From: Methylocaldum sp. 14B
GTDB lineage: Bacteria > Pseudomonadota > Gammaproteobacteria > Methylococcales > Methylococcaceae
Length of the DNA stretch: 64,000 nucleotides
Assembly (NCBI RefSeq): GCF_002005105.1
Contig: NZ_MSCV01000001.1
Coordinates: forward strand, 124,001-188,000
Reading direction: 5' to 3'
The number at the start of each line of letters is the position of its first letter. Within the stretch, counting starts at the first letter, position 1. The notes below the pieces were generated by a model. The model did not search any database. It was not told where the DNA came from and saw nothing but the letters and a program-made list of their open reading frames with translations. The position numbers and the translations under genes were made by a program. Of the stretch, positions 33,807 through 41,615 are shown in pieces.

Positions 33807-34118
33807 CTAATGTCCGGCGGCTTCATTGCGGCGTTGGATTTCCTCCATGGCCTTGAGTTGCTCCGGTGTGGCCTCTTTTTGATACTTGGCCTTCCATTCG
33901 GCATACGGCATGCCGTAAATGATTTCTTGCGCCGCCGGATAATCGATGTCGATACCGCGCTCCTTCGCCTCGGCGCTATACCATTTGGCCAGGCAGTTAC
34001 GGCAAAAGCCCGCCAAAATCATCAGATCGATGTTTTGCACGTCGGAACGATCGCGCAGATGTTGCAGCAGCCGTCGGAAAGCTGCCGCTTCCAGTTCGAT
34101 TCGGGTTTGTTCGTTCAT
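33807..34118 (-). CDS. DUF1244 family protein
   Basis: A 103-residue helical protein started at MNEQTRIELEAAAF. The family signature is LQHLRDRSDVQNIDLMILAGFCRNCLAKWYSAEAKERGIDIDYPAAQEIIYGMPYAEWKAKYQ, with the conserved FCRNCL Cys pair. The frame is open 123 bases further upstream, but that part lacks family similarity. Function unknown. It converges with the MIF-like gene. Confidence 0.88.
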   Translation of the reverse strand: MNEQTRIELEAAAFRRLLQHLRDRSDVQNIDLMILAGFCRNCLAKWYSAEAKERGIDIDYPAAQEIIYGMPYAEWKAKYQKEATPEQLKAMEEIQRRNEAAGH

Positions 34119-34362
34119 AGCTCTGAGTGCTTGGATGTGTTTGAAGATTGGACCGAGGAACCTCGGAATAGCTTCCGTCCGGAGTGCCCCTGGTAACTTG
34201 GGGAACGCTTCTCGCTTCCGGAATGGTGCTTGGCCATGCATACGCTTTCGATGTGTTAAGCTTCGGTTTGCCGGCTTGCAAAGTATTGTCGGATATAATG
34301 TTCTGTGAAATAGTATTTATTATAAGGGAATGAATAGGTAAAGCCGCAGGCGCCGTCCGACC

Positions 34363-34743
34363 ATGGATATTCAAAAAGCCGCCTCTATTTCTGCTTACGC
34401 GCTCGCTGAAATCAAACGGCAGCGGGAACTTATAGCCGTCCGAGGAGTCACTTCGGCTGATCCAAGGATAATGGCTGGCGTAGAAAATGCCAGTATTAAT
34501 GTGGGGGACAATAGCGCAGGCGGCGTCGTGTCTTCAGATGAATTGAAAGCCGTCCTGGATCGCCTCAACCAGCCGACTCAACTCAGGAAGGAAGCTGAGG
34601 AACAACGAACTGCCCAATACCAAACGATACTGAGCGCGAGAACGAAGCACGCGCTAAATGCCTATCGCGCACAATTCGATTTGCCGCAATATGAGGCAAA
34701 AAGCGCTCTCAGCCAGATGTTGGGTGTGGACGTCTACGCCTGA
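34363..34743 (+). CDS. Hypothetical protein
   Basis: A 126-residue, mostly helical, hydrophilic protein (MDIQKAASISAYALAEIKRQRELIAVRG). A central Gly/Ser turn (NVGDNSAGGVVSSDELKAVLDRL) and a Glu/Gln-rich helix (RKEAEEQRTAQYQ) are visible. There is no signal peptide or membrane segment, and I do not recognise a family. No clear Shine-Dalgarno site. It lies 32 bases before yciB on the same strand. Codon pattern is plausible; alternatively it could be spurious. Confidence 0.5.
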   Translation: MDIQKAASISAYALAEIKRQRELIAVRGVTSADPRIMAGVENASINVGDNSAGGVVSSDELKAVLDRLNQPTQLRKEAEEQRTAQYQTILSARTKHALNAYRAQFDLPQYEAKSALSQMLGVDVYA

Positions 34744-34775
34744 CTCCTAATCTCTTTTTTACCTATGCCCGAACT

Positions 34776-35318
34776 ATGAAATTGCTGTTCGATTTTTTCC
34801 CGATTTTTCTCTTTTTTATCGTTTTTAAGATTTCCGATATTTACGCTGCAACTCTCGCCGCTATCGTAGCGACTGCGGTACAAGTGGCGGTCACGTGGTT
34901 AAAGACGCGCAAAGTCGAGCCTATGCATTTGGTCTCGCTGGCAATCATCGTTATCTTCGGTGGTGCAACCTTATTCTTGAAAGATGAACTTTTCATCAAG
35001 TGGAAACCGACTGTACTCAATTGGCTGTTCGGCATGGCCTTTCTCGGTAGTCAACTATTCGGCAAGCGAACACTGATCGAGCGCATGCTCGGTAATCAAA
35101 TTGAACTGCCGGATTTGGTTTGGCGCCGATTGAATCTGAGTTGGGCCGCGTTCTTCGTCGCGCTCGGTGGTGTCAATCTTTTTGTTATTTACAATTTCAG
35201 TACAGAGACTTGGGTCAACTTCAAGCTCTTCGGCCTTTTGGGGCTAACGTTCGTGTTTGTCATTGCCCAGTCCATCTATCTATCTCGTTTTTTGCCCGAA
35301 CCCAATCCGGAGGAGTAG
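34776..35318 (+). CDS. yciB: Septation protein A family inner-membrane protein
   Basis: A 180-residue membrane protein with five predicted helices. The family start [18 protein letters not shown], the segment [31 protein letters not shown], and the ending [13 protein letters not shown] identify YciB/IspZ. It has been linked to envelope synthesis and intracellular septation. It heads a classic four-gene run with yciI, bolA and a peptidylprolyl isomerase; the next start is only five bases after its stop. Confidence 0.95.
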   Translation: MKLLFDFFPIFLFFIVFKISDIYAATLAAIVATAVQVAVTWLKTRKVEPMHLVSLAIIVIFGGATLFLKDELFIKWKPTVLNWLFGMAFLGSQLFGKRTLIERMLGNQIELPDLVWRRLNLSWAAFFVALGGVNLFVIYNFSTETWVNFKLFGLLGLTFVFVIAQSIYLSRFLPEPNPEE

Positions 35319-35322
35319 TTTT

Positions 35323-35622
35323 TTGCTCTACGCCATTATTTGTGAGGATGCTGAGGGAAGTCTGCCAAATCGTCTCGAAGCGCGTCCTGCGCATCTCGAT
35401 CGGTTGAAAGCGCTGCAAGCCGAGGGGCGGTTGATTTTGGCAGGTCCCCATCCGGCTGTCGATTGCGAAGATCCGGGCGAAGCCGGGTTCACCGGCAGCT
35501 TGATCGTTGCCGAATTCTCCAGTCTGGCAGCTGCTCAAGCATGGGCAGATGAGGACCCTTATCGTCTGGCGGGCGTGTATGCTCGGGTGACGATCAAACC
35601 GTTCAAGAAGGTGCTTCCATAA
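35323..35622 (+). CDS. yciI: YciI family protein
   Basis: A 99-residue dimeric alpha/beta-barrel protein. The start is TTG at 35323 behind GGAGGAG, giving [32 protein letters not shown] as in the family; a longer in-frame version would run inside yciB. Conserved residues include His and Asp in ARPAHLDRL and AVDCEDPG, and the ending [16 protein letters not shown]. Function is not established, though the His/Asp pair suggests catalysis. Translationally coupled to bolA (TAATG overlap). Confidence 0.92.
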   Translation: MLYAIICEDAEGSLPNRLEARPAHLDRLKALQAEGRLILAGPHPAVDCEDPGEAGFTGSLIVAEFSSLAAAQAWADEDPYRLAGVYARVTIKPFKKVLP

Positions 35623-35912
35623 TGATAAGTCGAGTCGAAAAAATCAGGAGCCGACTGGAAGAGGTGCTCTCGCCGGTACATTTGGAAGTTACCGACGATA
35701 GTATGGCGCACGCCGGCCATGCAGGTGCCATGGAAACCGGCGGTGGGCATTTTTACGCCACTATCGTGTCTGAGATGTTTGAAGGAAAGAGTTCGGTTCA
35801 GCGGCACCAGTTGGTCTATCGTGCGCTGGGCGACTTGATGCAGAAAGAGATACACGCTTTCAGTATGAAGGCTTTTACTCCACTTGAATTTCAACAAAAA
35901 GGAAATGCGTAA
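35622..35912 (+). CDS. bolA: BolA family protein
   Basis: A 96-residue BolA: RVEKIRSRLEEVLSPVHLEVTDDSMAHAGHAGAMETGGGHFYATIVSEMFEGKSSVQRHQLVYRALG. The loop His residues able to share a [2Fe-2S] cluster with a monothiol glutaredoxin and the C-terminal His of KEIHAFSMKAFTP are present. BolA proteins influence iron-sulfur handling and cell shape genes. One-base overlap with yciI, and the next gene starts immediately after the stop. Confidence 0.94.
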   Translation: MISRVEKIRSRLEEVLSPVHLEVTDDSMAHAGHAGAMETGGGHFYATIVSEMFEGKSSVQRHQLVYRALGDLMQKEIHAFSMKAFTPLEFQQKGNA

Positions 35913-36914
35913 ATGAAGACATATTCACTTGTCGCCGCTATCGCCAGCGTATTGGTTATCGCGGGATGCAATAACGTTGGCACTGATGGCCAAAAGGGTG
36001 CGACAAGCACGACTGAGGCCCCGACGGCTGAAAACTCAGTCGCCGTAGTCAACGGCAGACCGATCAGTAGAGCCGCAGTCGATATCTTATCGGCGGAACT
36101 GGCTCAGCGCCGCGGGGACAACGGGATATCGGAAGAAAAAATCATCGATGAACTGATTAAACGAGAACTATTGCGCCAAGAGGCCGAGGCCCAGCAGCTG
36201 ACCAATGATCCGAAATACGCCGCGCGCGTGGAAAATGCCGATCGAATGGTTTTGTCGCAAATTGCCGCGGAACATTTCATCAACAGCGCTGCGATTTCCG
36301 ACGAAGATTTGAAGAAAGAATATGACCAGCGCGTTGGTTCGATGAAGTTGACGGAGTACAAAGCCAGGCACATTCTGGTGGATACCGAGCAGGCGGCGAA
36401 GGACGTCATTAAGCGACTACAAAAAGGGGAAAAGTTCGCGGATATCGCGAAGAAAGTTTCCAAGGATCCTGGCTCCAAGGGAAGTGGTGGCGACTTGGGC
36501 TGGTTTAACCCGCAGCAGATGGTGCCGCCTTTCGCAAACGCGGTAGTTGCTTTAAAGAATGGCGAATTGACCCAAACGCCCGTTCAAACTCAGTTCGGTT
36601 GGCACGTGATCCTGCGTGAAGATTCGCGCGACCAGCCGCCACCGCCCTTTGATGCCGTCAAAGACCAGCTGCGATCCATGATGCAGACACAACGGCTGCA
36701 ACAACACATTGGAGAGCTGAAAAACAAGGCGAAGATAGAGCAGTTCGAGAAGCCGAAACCGGCTGAGAAACCTGCGATCGATTCGCCGCAGCAGCCCGGT
36801 GCTGGCACGGCGCCGGAAAAACCGTCGGAAAGTCCTGCTGCGGATCCTTCGCAACAGCAGCCGGAAGGTGGTCCTCAGGAAGACCCCGCTGAATCGCAAG
36901 AGCCGGCCGAATAA
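35913..36914 (+). CDS. Parvulin-type peptidylprolyl isomerase lipoprotein
   Basis: A 333-residue lipoprotein (lipobox VIAGC near residue 19). A SurA/PrsA-like N-terminal chaperone region (VVNGRPISRAAVDILSAELAQRRG) runs to about 140. The rotamase domain is at about 145-245: YKARHILVDTEQAAKDVIKRLQKGEKFADIAKKVSKDPGSKGSGGDLGWF. The C-terminal 60 residues are Pro/Glu/Gln/Ser-rich and probably disordered. It should assist folding of envelope proteins from the membrane. Last gene of the yciB operon; a 12-bp hairpin follows. Similar to PpiC/PrsA. Confidence 0.92.
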   Translation: MKTYSLVAAIASVLVIAGCNNVGTDGQKGATSTTEAPTAENSVAVVNGRPISRAAVDILSAELAQRRGDNGISEEKIIDELIKRELLRQEAEAQQLTNDPKYAARVENADRMVLSQIAAEHFINSAAISDEDLKKEYDQRVGSMKLTEYKARHILVDTEQAAKDVIKRLQKGEKFADIAKKVSKDPGSKGSGGDLGWFNPQQMVPPFANAVVALKNGELTQTPVQTQFGWHVILREDSRDQPPPPFDAVKDQLRSMMQTQRLQQHIGELKNKAKIEQFEKPKPAEKPAIDSPQQPGAGTAPEKPSESPAADPSQQQPEGGPQEDPAESQEPAE

Positions 36915-36927
36915 ACTCGCGCTATCC

Positions 36928-36958
36928 GTTAGAGCCGGAGGTGTTTTCCGGCTCTAAC
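36928..36958 (+). terminator. Hairpin terminator after the yciB operon
   Basis: Perfect 12-bp stem GTTAGAGCCGGA/TCCGGCTCTAAC with a 7-base loop, 13 bases after the isomerase stop. The T-run afterwards is weak (ACATTTCTT). It may also act on the convergent GGDEF transcript. Confidence 0.6.
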
Positions 36959-37043
36959 CCACATTTCTTCCCTTCGTCGCAGCGGTGCGTGGCGCAGCGC
37001 AAAAACGGTACGCTACCGCGCGCGGAAGGTGGCGATTAAGCGT

Positions 37044-37104
37044 CGGTTCGCGATTGAAAGATCGGCTCCGACGTTCCCGAAGATACCGTTTGCGATTGGA
37101 GAAG
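37044..37104. repeat. Distal copy of the REPIN-like repeat
   Basis: CCGTTTGCGATT at 37086-37097 is identical to the core of the array at 24823-25088. The 26 bases 37074-37099 differ from 25011-25036 at only two positions. A diverged core CGGTTCGCGATT lies upstream at 37044-37055. It sits in the gap between the isomerase operon and the GGDEF gene. Confidence 0.7.
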
Positions 37105-37119
37105 TATGGGAAATGCTGG

Positions 37120-38262
37120 CTAGAAGCCGGCAACGCACTGTTGCGATGTTTCTTGAAAGCTCGGTTCGACAAAGCCGTTGCTGACTACGCAATTTCGACC
37201 ATTGTTTTTGGCTCGATACAAAGCTATATCAGCTGCTTCGATAAGGCGGGCCTCGGTGGCATCGATCCCGCTGACCCTGGTTGGGTCCAAAGTGGCTACG
37301 CCGATAGACAAACTTATCTTCAGCGCCTCGCCATCCTTATCGTAGAACTCGCGATCGGCAATGCGTTGGCGGATTCGTTCTGCTACATCGGTGGCAGCCC
37401 GGTTGCCCGTTCCTGTCGAAAGAAGCGCAACGAACTCCTCGCCGCCATAGCGCGCTAACACGTCGTTGTTGCGCAGCATGGAGCGGATGGTCTGTGCCAC
37501 GTCGACCAGCACCCGATCACCGCTTTGATGCCCATAAGTATCATTGATCGTCTTGAAGTGATCGATATCCAGAAATAAACATGACAGACATTCGCCGCTG
37601 CGTAGTGCCCGGTCGATTTCTTCACTGACGCGTTGTTCGAAATATCGCCGGTTGTTGACGCCGGTGAGCGTGTCGATAAGGCTGGTTCGTCGCAGCAGTT
37701 CGAAGTTCAAGGTATTTTCCAGGCATACGCTGAGCACGCAGGCCAGCCGATCCAGAAAATCCGTTGCCATCTGCTCGGAAAAGCGCATGGTGTCGGTACT
37801 GGCGAGATTTAAACTCCCCATGAGTTTGCCTCGACGATAGAGAGGCAAGAGTGCAACGCTGGACGAAGTATCCGGAAGGCGTGGGAAGAATGCGGCACAT
37901 TTTTCGGGTTTGTAGCACCCTAGGTAAGGTCTTAAGGTCTTGCGGAACGTACGGTCCAGGATTTCGCCGCTGGGCAGCAATATAAGATTTGGCTGCTTGT
38001 CGACGTTTAGACCATCCTCTCTGAGGAAGCGCTCGAGTTCGCCTTTTTCGTCGACCAATACGAAGCTAACGGCGTCAAGCTCGAATAGAACGCGAGTGTC
38101 TTCCAACACCTGATCGACCAGTTCACGCAGAGAGTTCAGCGTGAGCAAGGTCATTTCCAGCGTTTGGAAGCGATGCAATTTAATCTGGTTCTGCCGAATG
38201 CGATCGACGAGGTTACCCAGGTGGCTTTGTAGGACGCATAATTCGGTGTAAAGCTCGTCCAA
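37120..38262 (-). CDS. Diguanylate cyclase with N-terminal DUF484/GAF-like sensor
   Basis: A 380-residue cytosolic protein. Residues 1-190 hold a helix (ELCVLQSHLGNLVDRIRQNQIKLHRFQ) and a DUF484/GAF-like domain with Cys residues at GCYKPEKCAAFF. The GGDEF domain covers 195-365: DTLTGVNNRRYFEQ, FLDIDHFKTINDTYGHQSGD, and active site GGEEF at 273-277. RNND at 264-267 is an RxxD I-site five residues upstream, so c-di-GMP feedback inhibition is expected. No EAL domain. It should make c-di-GMP in response to an unknown signal. It converges with the isomerase operon. Confidence 0.93.
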   Translation of the reverse strand: MDELYTELCVLQSHLGNLVDRIRQNQIKLHRFQTLEMTLLTLNSLRELVDQVLEDTRVLFELDAVSFVLVDEKGELERFLREDGLNVDKQPNLILLPSGEILDRTFRKTLRPYLGCYKPEKCAAFFPRLPDTSSSVALLPLYRRGKLMGSLNLASTDTMRFSEQMATDFLDRLACVLSVCLENTLNFELLRRTSLIDTLTGVNNRRYFEQRVSEEIDRALRSGECLSCLFLDIDHFKTINDTYGHQSGDRVLVDVAQTIRSMLRNNDVLARYGGEEFVALLSTGTGNRAATDVAERIRQRIADREFYDKDGEALKISLSIGVATLDPTRVSGIDATEARLIEAADIALYRAKNNGRNCVVSNGFVEPSFQETSQQCVAGF

Positions 38263-38362
38263 ACTTAGGATCCTTAGTCGGTGCGATGACGCTTATTTTC
38301 AGCATAAAAGCCTAGCATAAGTTTTGGATCGCCATTTTTGATTCGAGCAGGTATCAAAAGTA

Positions 38363-39454
38363 TCAAAATAAGCTGGTTTGCACAGGCGCATCACTAGGAC
38401 GCTTGAATAACTCCGGGTTTAAATGGATTTCGGTGGCGTTAAGCCCGTTTTTCTTGAGAGCCACCAGGAACCGATTCCGGATGAGTTCGGCGTAAATCCC
38501 TGACCCGGAGTGGCGAAGGCCAAAACTAGATTCATACGGTTTACCGCCATGGATATCGCGCAGTCGCGCCAGAACGTGCTTGGCTTTTAGCGGGACATGG
38601 GTTTCCAGCCATTCGCGGAATAATTCTTTCAGTTCGAGAGGAAGGCGCAGCACGATGTAATCGGCGCTGATGGCGCCATGTGCGGCTGCCTGAGCAAGGA
38701 TGGCTTCGAGCTCCGCGTCCGTCAGAATCGGAACCACCGGGGCCACCAGTGCGGTCACTGGCACGCCAGCGTCCGCTAGAATGCGAATTGTTTGGAGTCG
38801 GCGTTGCGGGCTCGTAGCCCGCGGTTCCATGATTCGGGCCAACCCCTTGTCAAGCGTGGTAATCGAAATCTGAACTTGGGCCAGATGCTCGCGCGCCATT
38901 GCCGAGAGAATGTCGAGATCGCGTTCGATGAGTGCCGATTTGGTCGTGATATTAACCGGATGGCGGCATTCGTAGAGTACCTCGAGAACTTCCCGAGTAA
39001 TGCGCCATTCCCGCTCGATAGGTTGGTAAGGATCGGTGTTGGCGCCTAAAGCGATTGGAGATGGACGATGGGATTTTTTCGCTAGCTCCTTGCGCAGGAG
39101 ACTCGCCGCATCGGATTTGACGAACAGCCGGGTTTCGAAGTCCAGTCCCGGCGACAGTCCCAAGTAAGCATGACTAGGCCGCGCATAGCAGTAAATGCAA
39201 CCATGCTCGCAGCCCCGGTAGGCATTGATCGACTGATCGAAAGGGATGTCGGGCGACCGGTTATGGGTGATAATGCTCCGAGCGCTATCGTGTGTTACGG
39301 TGGTTGCTGCCGGGGGCACATCCTCTGCCCACCAGTCGTCGTCGATTTTTTCTCGGACGGTCTCGGAATAGCGGGATTCCCGATTGCTTACGGCCCCTCG
39401 GCCTTTTGTCGGCGAATTCGGAACCCGGATTTTTTGGCATTCATTGTCGCTCAT
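38363..39454 (-). CDS. PA0069-family radical SAM protein
   Basis: A 363-residue radical SAM enzyme. The cluster motif is CEHGCIYCYARPSHAYLGLSPGLDFETR (CxxxCxxC). Further motifs include KSHRPSPIALGANTDPYQPIEREW and STTTLDKGLARIMEPRA-like turns ahead of AGVPVTALVAPVVPILTD. ATG 39454 follows GGAGG by five bases; 31 residues of upstream open frame are ignored. Family members are often annotated as spore photolyase-like or DNA repair photolyase-like, but the reaction is unknown. Divergent from moeA with 58 bases between starts. Confidence 0.87.
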   Translation of the reverse strand: MSDNECQKIRVPNSPTKGRGAVSNRESRYSETVREKIDDDWWAEDVPPAATTVTHDSARSIITHNRSPDIPFDQSINAYRGCEHGCIYCYARPSHAYLGLSPGLDFETRLFVKSDAASLLRKELAKKSHRPSPIALGANTDPYQPIEREWRITREVLEVLYECRHPVNITTKSALIERDLDILSAMAREHLAQVQISITTLDKGLARIMEPRATSPQRRLQTIRILADAGVPVTALVAPVVPILTDAELEAILAQAAAHGAISADYIVLRLPLELKELFREWLETHVPLKAKHVLARLRDIHGGKPYESSFGLRHSGSGIYAELIRNRFLVALKKNGLNATEIHLNPELFKRPSDAPVQTSLF

Positions 39455-39512
39455 ACTCGCCTCCAATAGTACCATTCTCACTGGCACCGAATATTTCCAG
39501 ATTGGTCTCGCC

Positions 39513-40781
39513 ATGACTACGACTAACCGACCCAGTTGTAGCGACAATGATGAGCACGACGCACTTCATGTCGATGATGCCTTAGAGCGCATACTGAATG
39601 CCGTTTCCTCGGTCAGGGGTTACGAACAAGTCAGCATCCTCGAGGGCGTAACGAGAGTTTTGCATGACCCTGTGGTCTCGCCTTTAGATGTTCCATCCCA
39701 TACCAATGCGGCTGTCGACGGCTACGCCATACGAGGAACGGATTTGCCGGGCGCTGGAAGCATCGTGAAAATGGAGGTGGTAGGCGTGGCTCTGGCGGGA
39801 ACGCCGTTTGTCGGCGCCGTGCTTCCAGGACAATCGGTACGCATTATGACCGGTGCGCCCATGCCGGCCGGTGCGGATACCGTGCTGATGCAGGAGCATG
39901 TCGATGTCGACGGGGATCGGATCTGCATAACCGGTGGGCGGCATCGCATGGCGGATAATGTCCGCATGGCTGGTGAGGACGTCAAGCGGGGCGAAACGGT
40001 TCTGAACGGAGGACGCTATCTGACCCCACCGGATATCGGGCTGATCGCCTCGTTAGGCATAAGTGAAATCAAGGTCAAGCGGCGACCTCGGGTAGCGCTC
40101 TTATCGACCGGAAACGAAGTGCATCAGCTAGGAAGATCCTTAGAGGCCGGCGGCATATACGACAGCAATCGCTATACGCTCCACTCGGCACTAAGACGGT
40201 TAAGTGTCAAGGTGATGGACCAGGGCATCGTGCCCGATGATCCCGAGCTACTAAGCGAAGCTTTGATAAGGGCTGCATCCGCTGCGGATGTGATCATTTC
40301 CTCGGGTGGCGTATCGGTAGGTGAAGCCGATTTCGTCAAGGAGGTTCTGTCTTCGATAGGCAATATCGGTTTTTGGAAGGTTGCCATGAAGCCGGGACGC
40401 CCCGTGGCTTTTGGTAGTATCGGCGCGTCGACATTCATCGGGTTGCCGGGTAACCCGGTCGCCGTGATGGTAAACTTTTACCAATTTGTCCTTCCATTAC
40501 TGGAAAAGAAAATGGGAATTCTGGAGCGGCCGGTTATTCCCACACTGAAAGCCAAGTGTCTCGAGCGGCTTGCTAAAAAGCCGGGCCGCACGGAGTACCA
40601 GCGGGGCATTCTCGAAAGAACCGAAACCGGTGACTGGGAAGTGCGTACGAGCGGCAAACAGGGTTCCGGCATTCTTCGCTCCATGAGCCTGGCAAACGCC
40701 ATGATTATTCTGGCGCACGATCGCGCTTCTGTGGAGCCCGGTGAAATGGTCGATGTTTTACCGTTTGCCTGCTTGATGTAG
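39513..40781 (+). CDS. moeA: Molybdopterin molybdenumtransferase
   Basis: A 422-residue MoeA. Domain markers: PLDVPSHTNAAVDGYAIRGTDLPGAG, VRIMTGAPMPAGADTVLMQEHV, RRPRVALLSTGNEVHQLGRSLEAGGIYDSNRYTL, SSGGVSVGEADFVKEVL, and GLPGNPVAVMVNF. It inserts molybdate into adenylated molybdopterin, using MoaB/MogA product. ATG 39513 gives MTTTNRPSCSDND; the frame is open upstream without homology. No other moa/moe genes are nearby. Cytosolic. Confidence 0.95.
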   Translation: MTTTNRPSCSDNDEHDALHVDDALERILNAVSSVRGYEQVSILEGVTRVLHDPVVSPLDVPSHTNAAVDGYAIRGTDLPGAGSIVKMEVVGVALAGTPFVGAVLPGQSVRIMTGAPMPAGADTVLMQEHVDVDGDRICITGGRHRMADNVRMAGEDVKRGETVLNGGRYLTPPDIGLIASLGISEIKVKRRPRVALLSTGNEVHQLGRSLEAGGIYDSNRYTLHSALRRLSVKVMDQGIVPDDPELLSEALIRAASAADVIISSGGVSVGEADFVKEVLSSIGNIGFWKVAMKPGRPVAFGSIGASTFIGLPGNPVAVMVNFYQFVLPLLEKKMGILERPVIPTLKAKCLERLAKKPGRTEYQRGILERTETGDWEVRTSGKQGSGILRSMSLANAMIILAHDRASVEPGEMVDVLPFACLM

Positions 40782-40864
40782 GTTGCGAGAGTTTCTCAAT
40801 GTTTCGGGCCGTTGGGTCCAAGCGGGCAGGCGTGTTTGGCTCGGGAGTGACTATAAACCTACGG

Positions 40865-41188
40865 CTAGGCTTTACGCGAATCCACCGCCTTGCTCGAATG
40901 CCAAAAGCCGAGGCCGATTCCGTGCTGTGACTCCCGCACGATAACCACCGAATAGCGAGCCAACCTCACCAAGTTTCCATGTTCGAGCGTAAAGACCAGC
41001 CGAGCCGGTTCACCGATGAGCCGTTTCAGCGGTTTGGTAGTCTCAATGAAGACGCCTGAACGGCTTATGTTCTTCGCGACGCCACGCAATGGGGCGCTCG
41101 ATGGCATGATTAGATAGGCGGAAATTCGCGAATCCAACCGCGGGGCACGCCGACGTTCCTTTTCCGAATTTGTTTTGCTTCCTAACAT
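40865..41188 (-). CDS. PilZ domain protein (c-di-GMP receptor)
   Basis: A 107-residue single-domain PilZ protein. The ligand-binding RxxxR is at residues 13-17 (ERRRAPRLD) and the NxSxxG motif at 40-45 (NISRSGVFIET). The remaining beta-barrel strands include LVFTLEHGNLVRLARYSVVIV. Both motifs being intact suggests real c-di-GMP binding. Output partner unknown. It could act on type IV pili or envelope enzymes. Confidence 0.9.
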   Translation of the reverse strand: MLGSKTNSEKERRRAPRLDSRISAYLIMPSSAPLRGVAKNISRSGVFIETTKPLKRLIGEPARLVFTLEHGNLVRLARYSVVIVRESQHGIGLGFWHSSKAVDSRKA

Positions 41189-41615
41189 ATGGGGCGACCG
41201 GTTGTCTTAAAAGTAGAGTCGCTCACAAACGCTGCACTATCACGGCAATTGATGAGCGGGCGATGTTTTTGTGCCTCGGATCTGGCTACCGGACGATAAT
41301 ACCAGGTGATCAAAGCTCATAAAATCGCTAGCCGAGCAGTTTTTCAGATTAGCTTTTCTGGCGTAATCGGCTCGTAGTCTGTAACATTTTCCGATTGGAC
41401 TTTTTTTTCTAACAATACAACGTTGACCTCGTTCAGAAGGCAAAGTCAGAGTTGCACAGTTCTGTAATCACTGGATCAACGGTTCAACAAACATGCCAGA
41501 AATTCTTTCGTTTCAAGCAATCTAAAGGTCGGAATTCAATAGATGACTTGTCGCTTGCTTGTCTGCATTCGAAAAAATTAGCTGGAAGCCCTTAATCAGT
41601 GGAGGAACCTTTCCT
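41189..41615. other. Upstream region of the pyruvate dehydrogenase operon
   Basis: No gene. AT-rich stretches around 41395-41430 probably hold the promoter, but no -35/-10 pair with good spacing was found. No perfect PdhR-like operator (AATTGGTNNNACCAATT) was seen. Confidence 0.35.
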
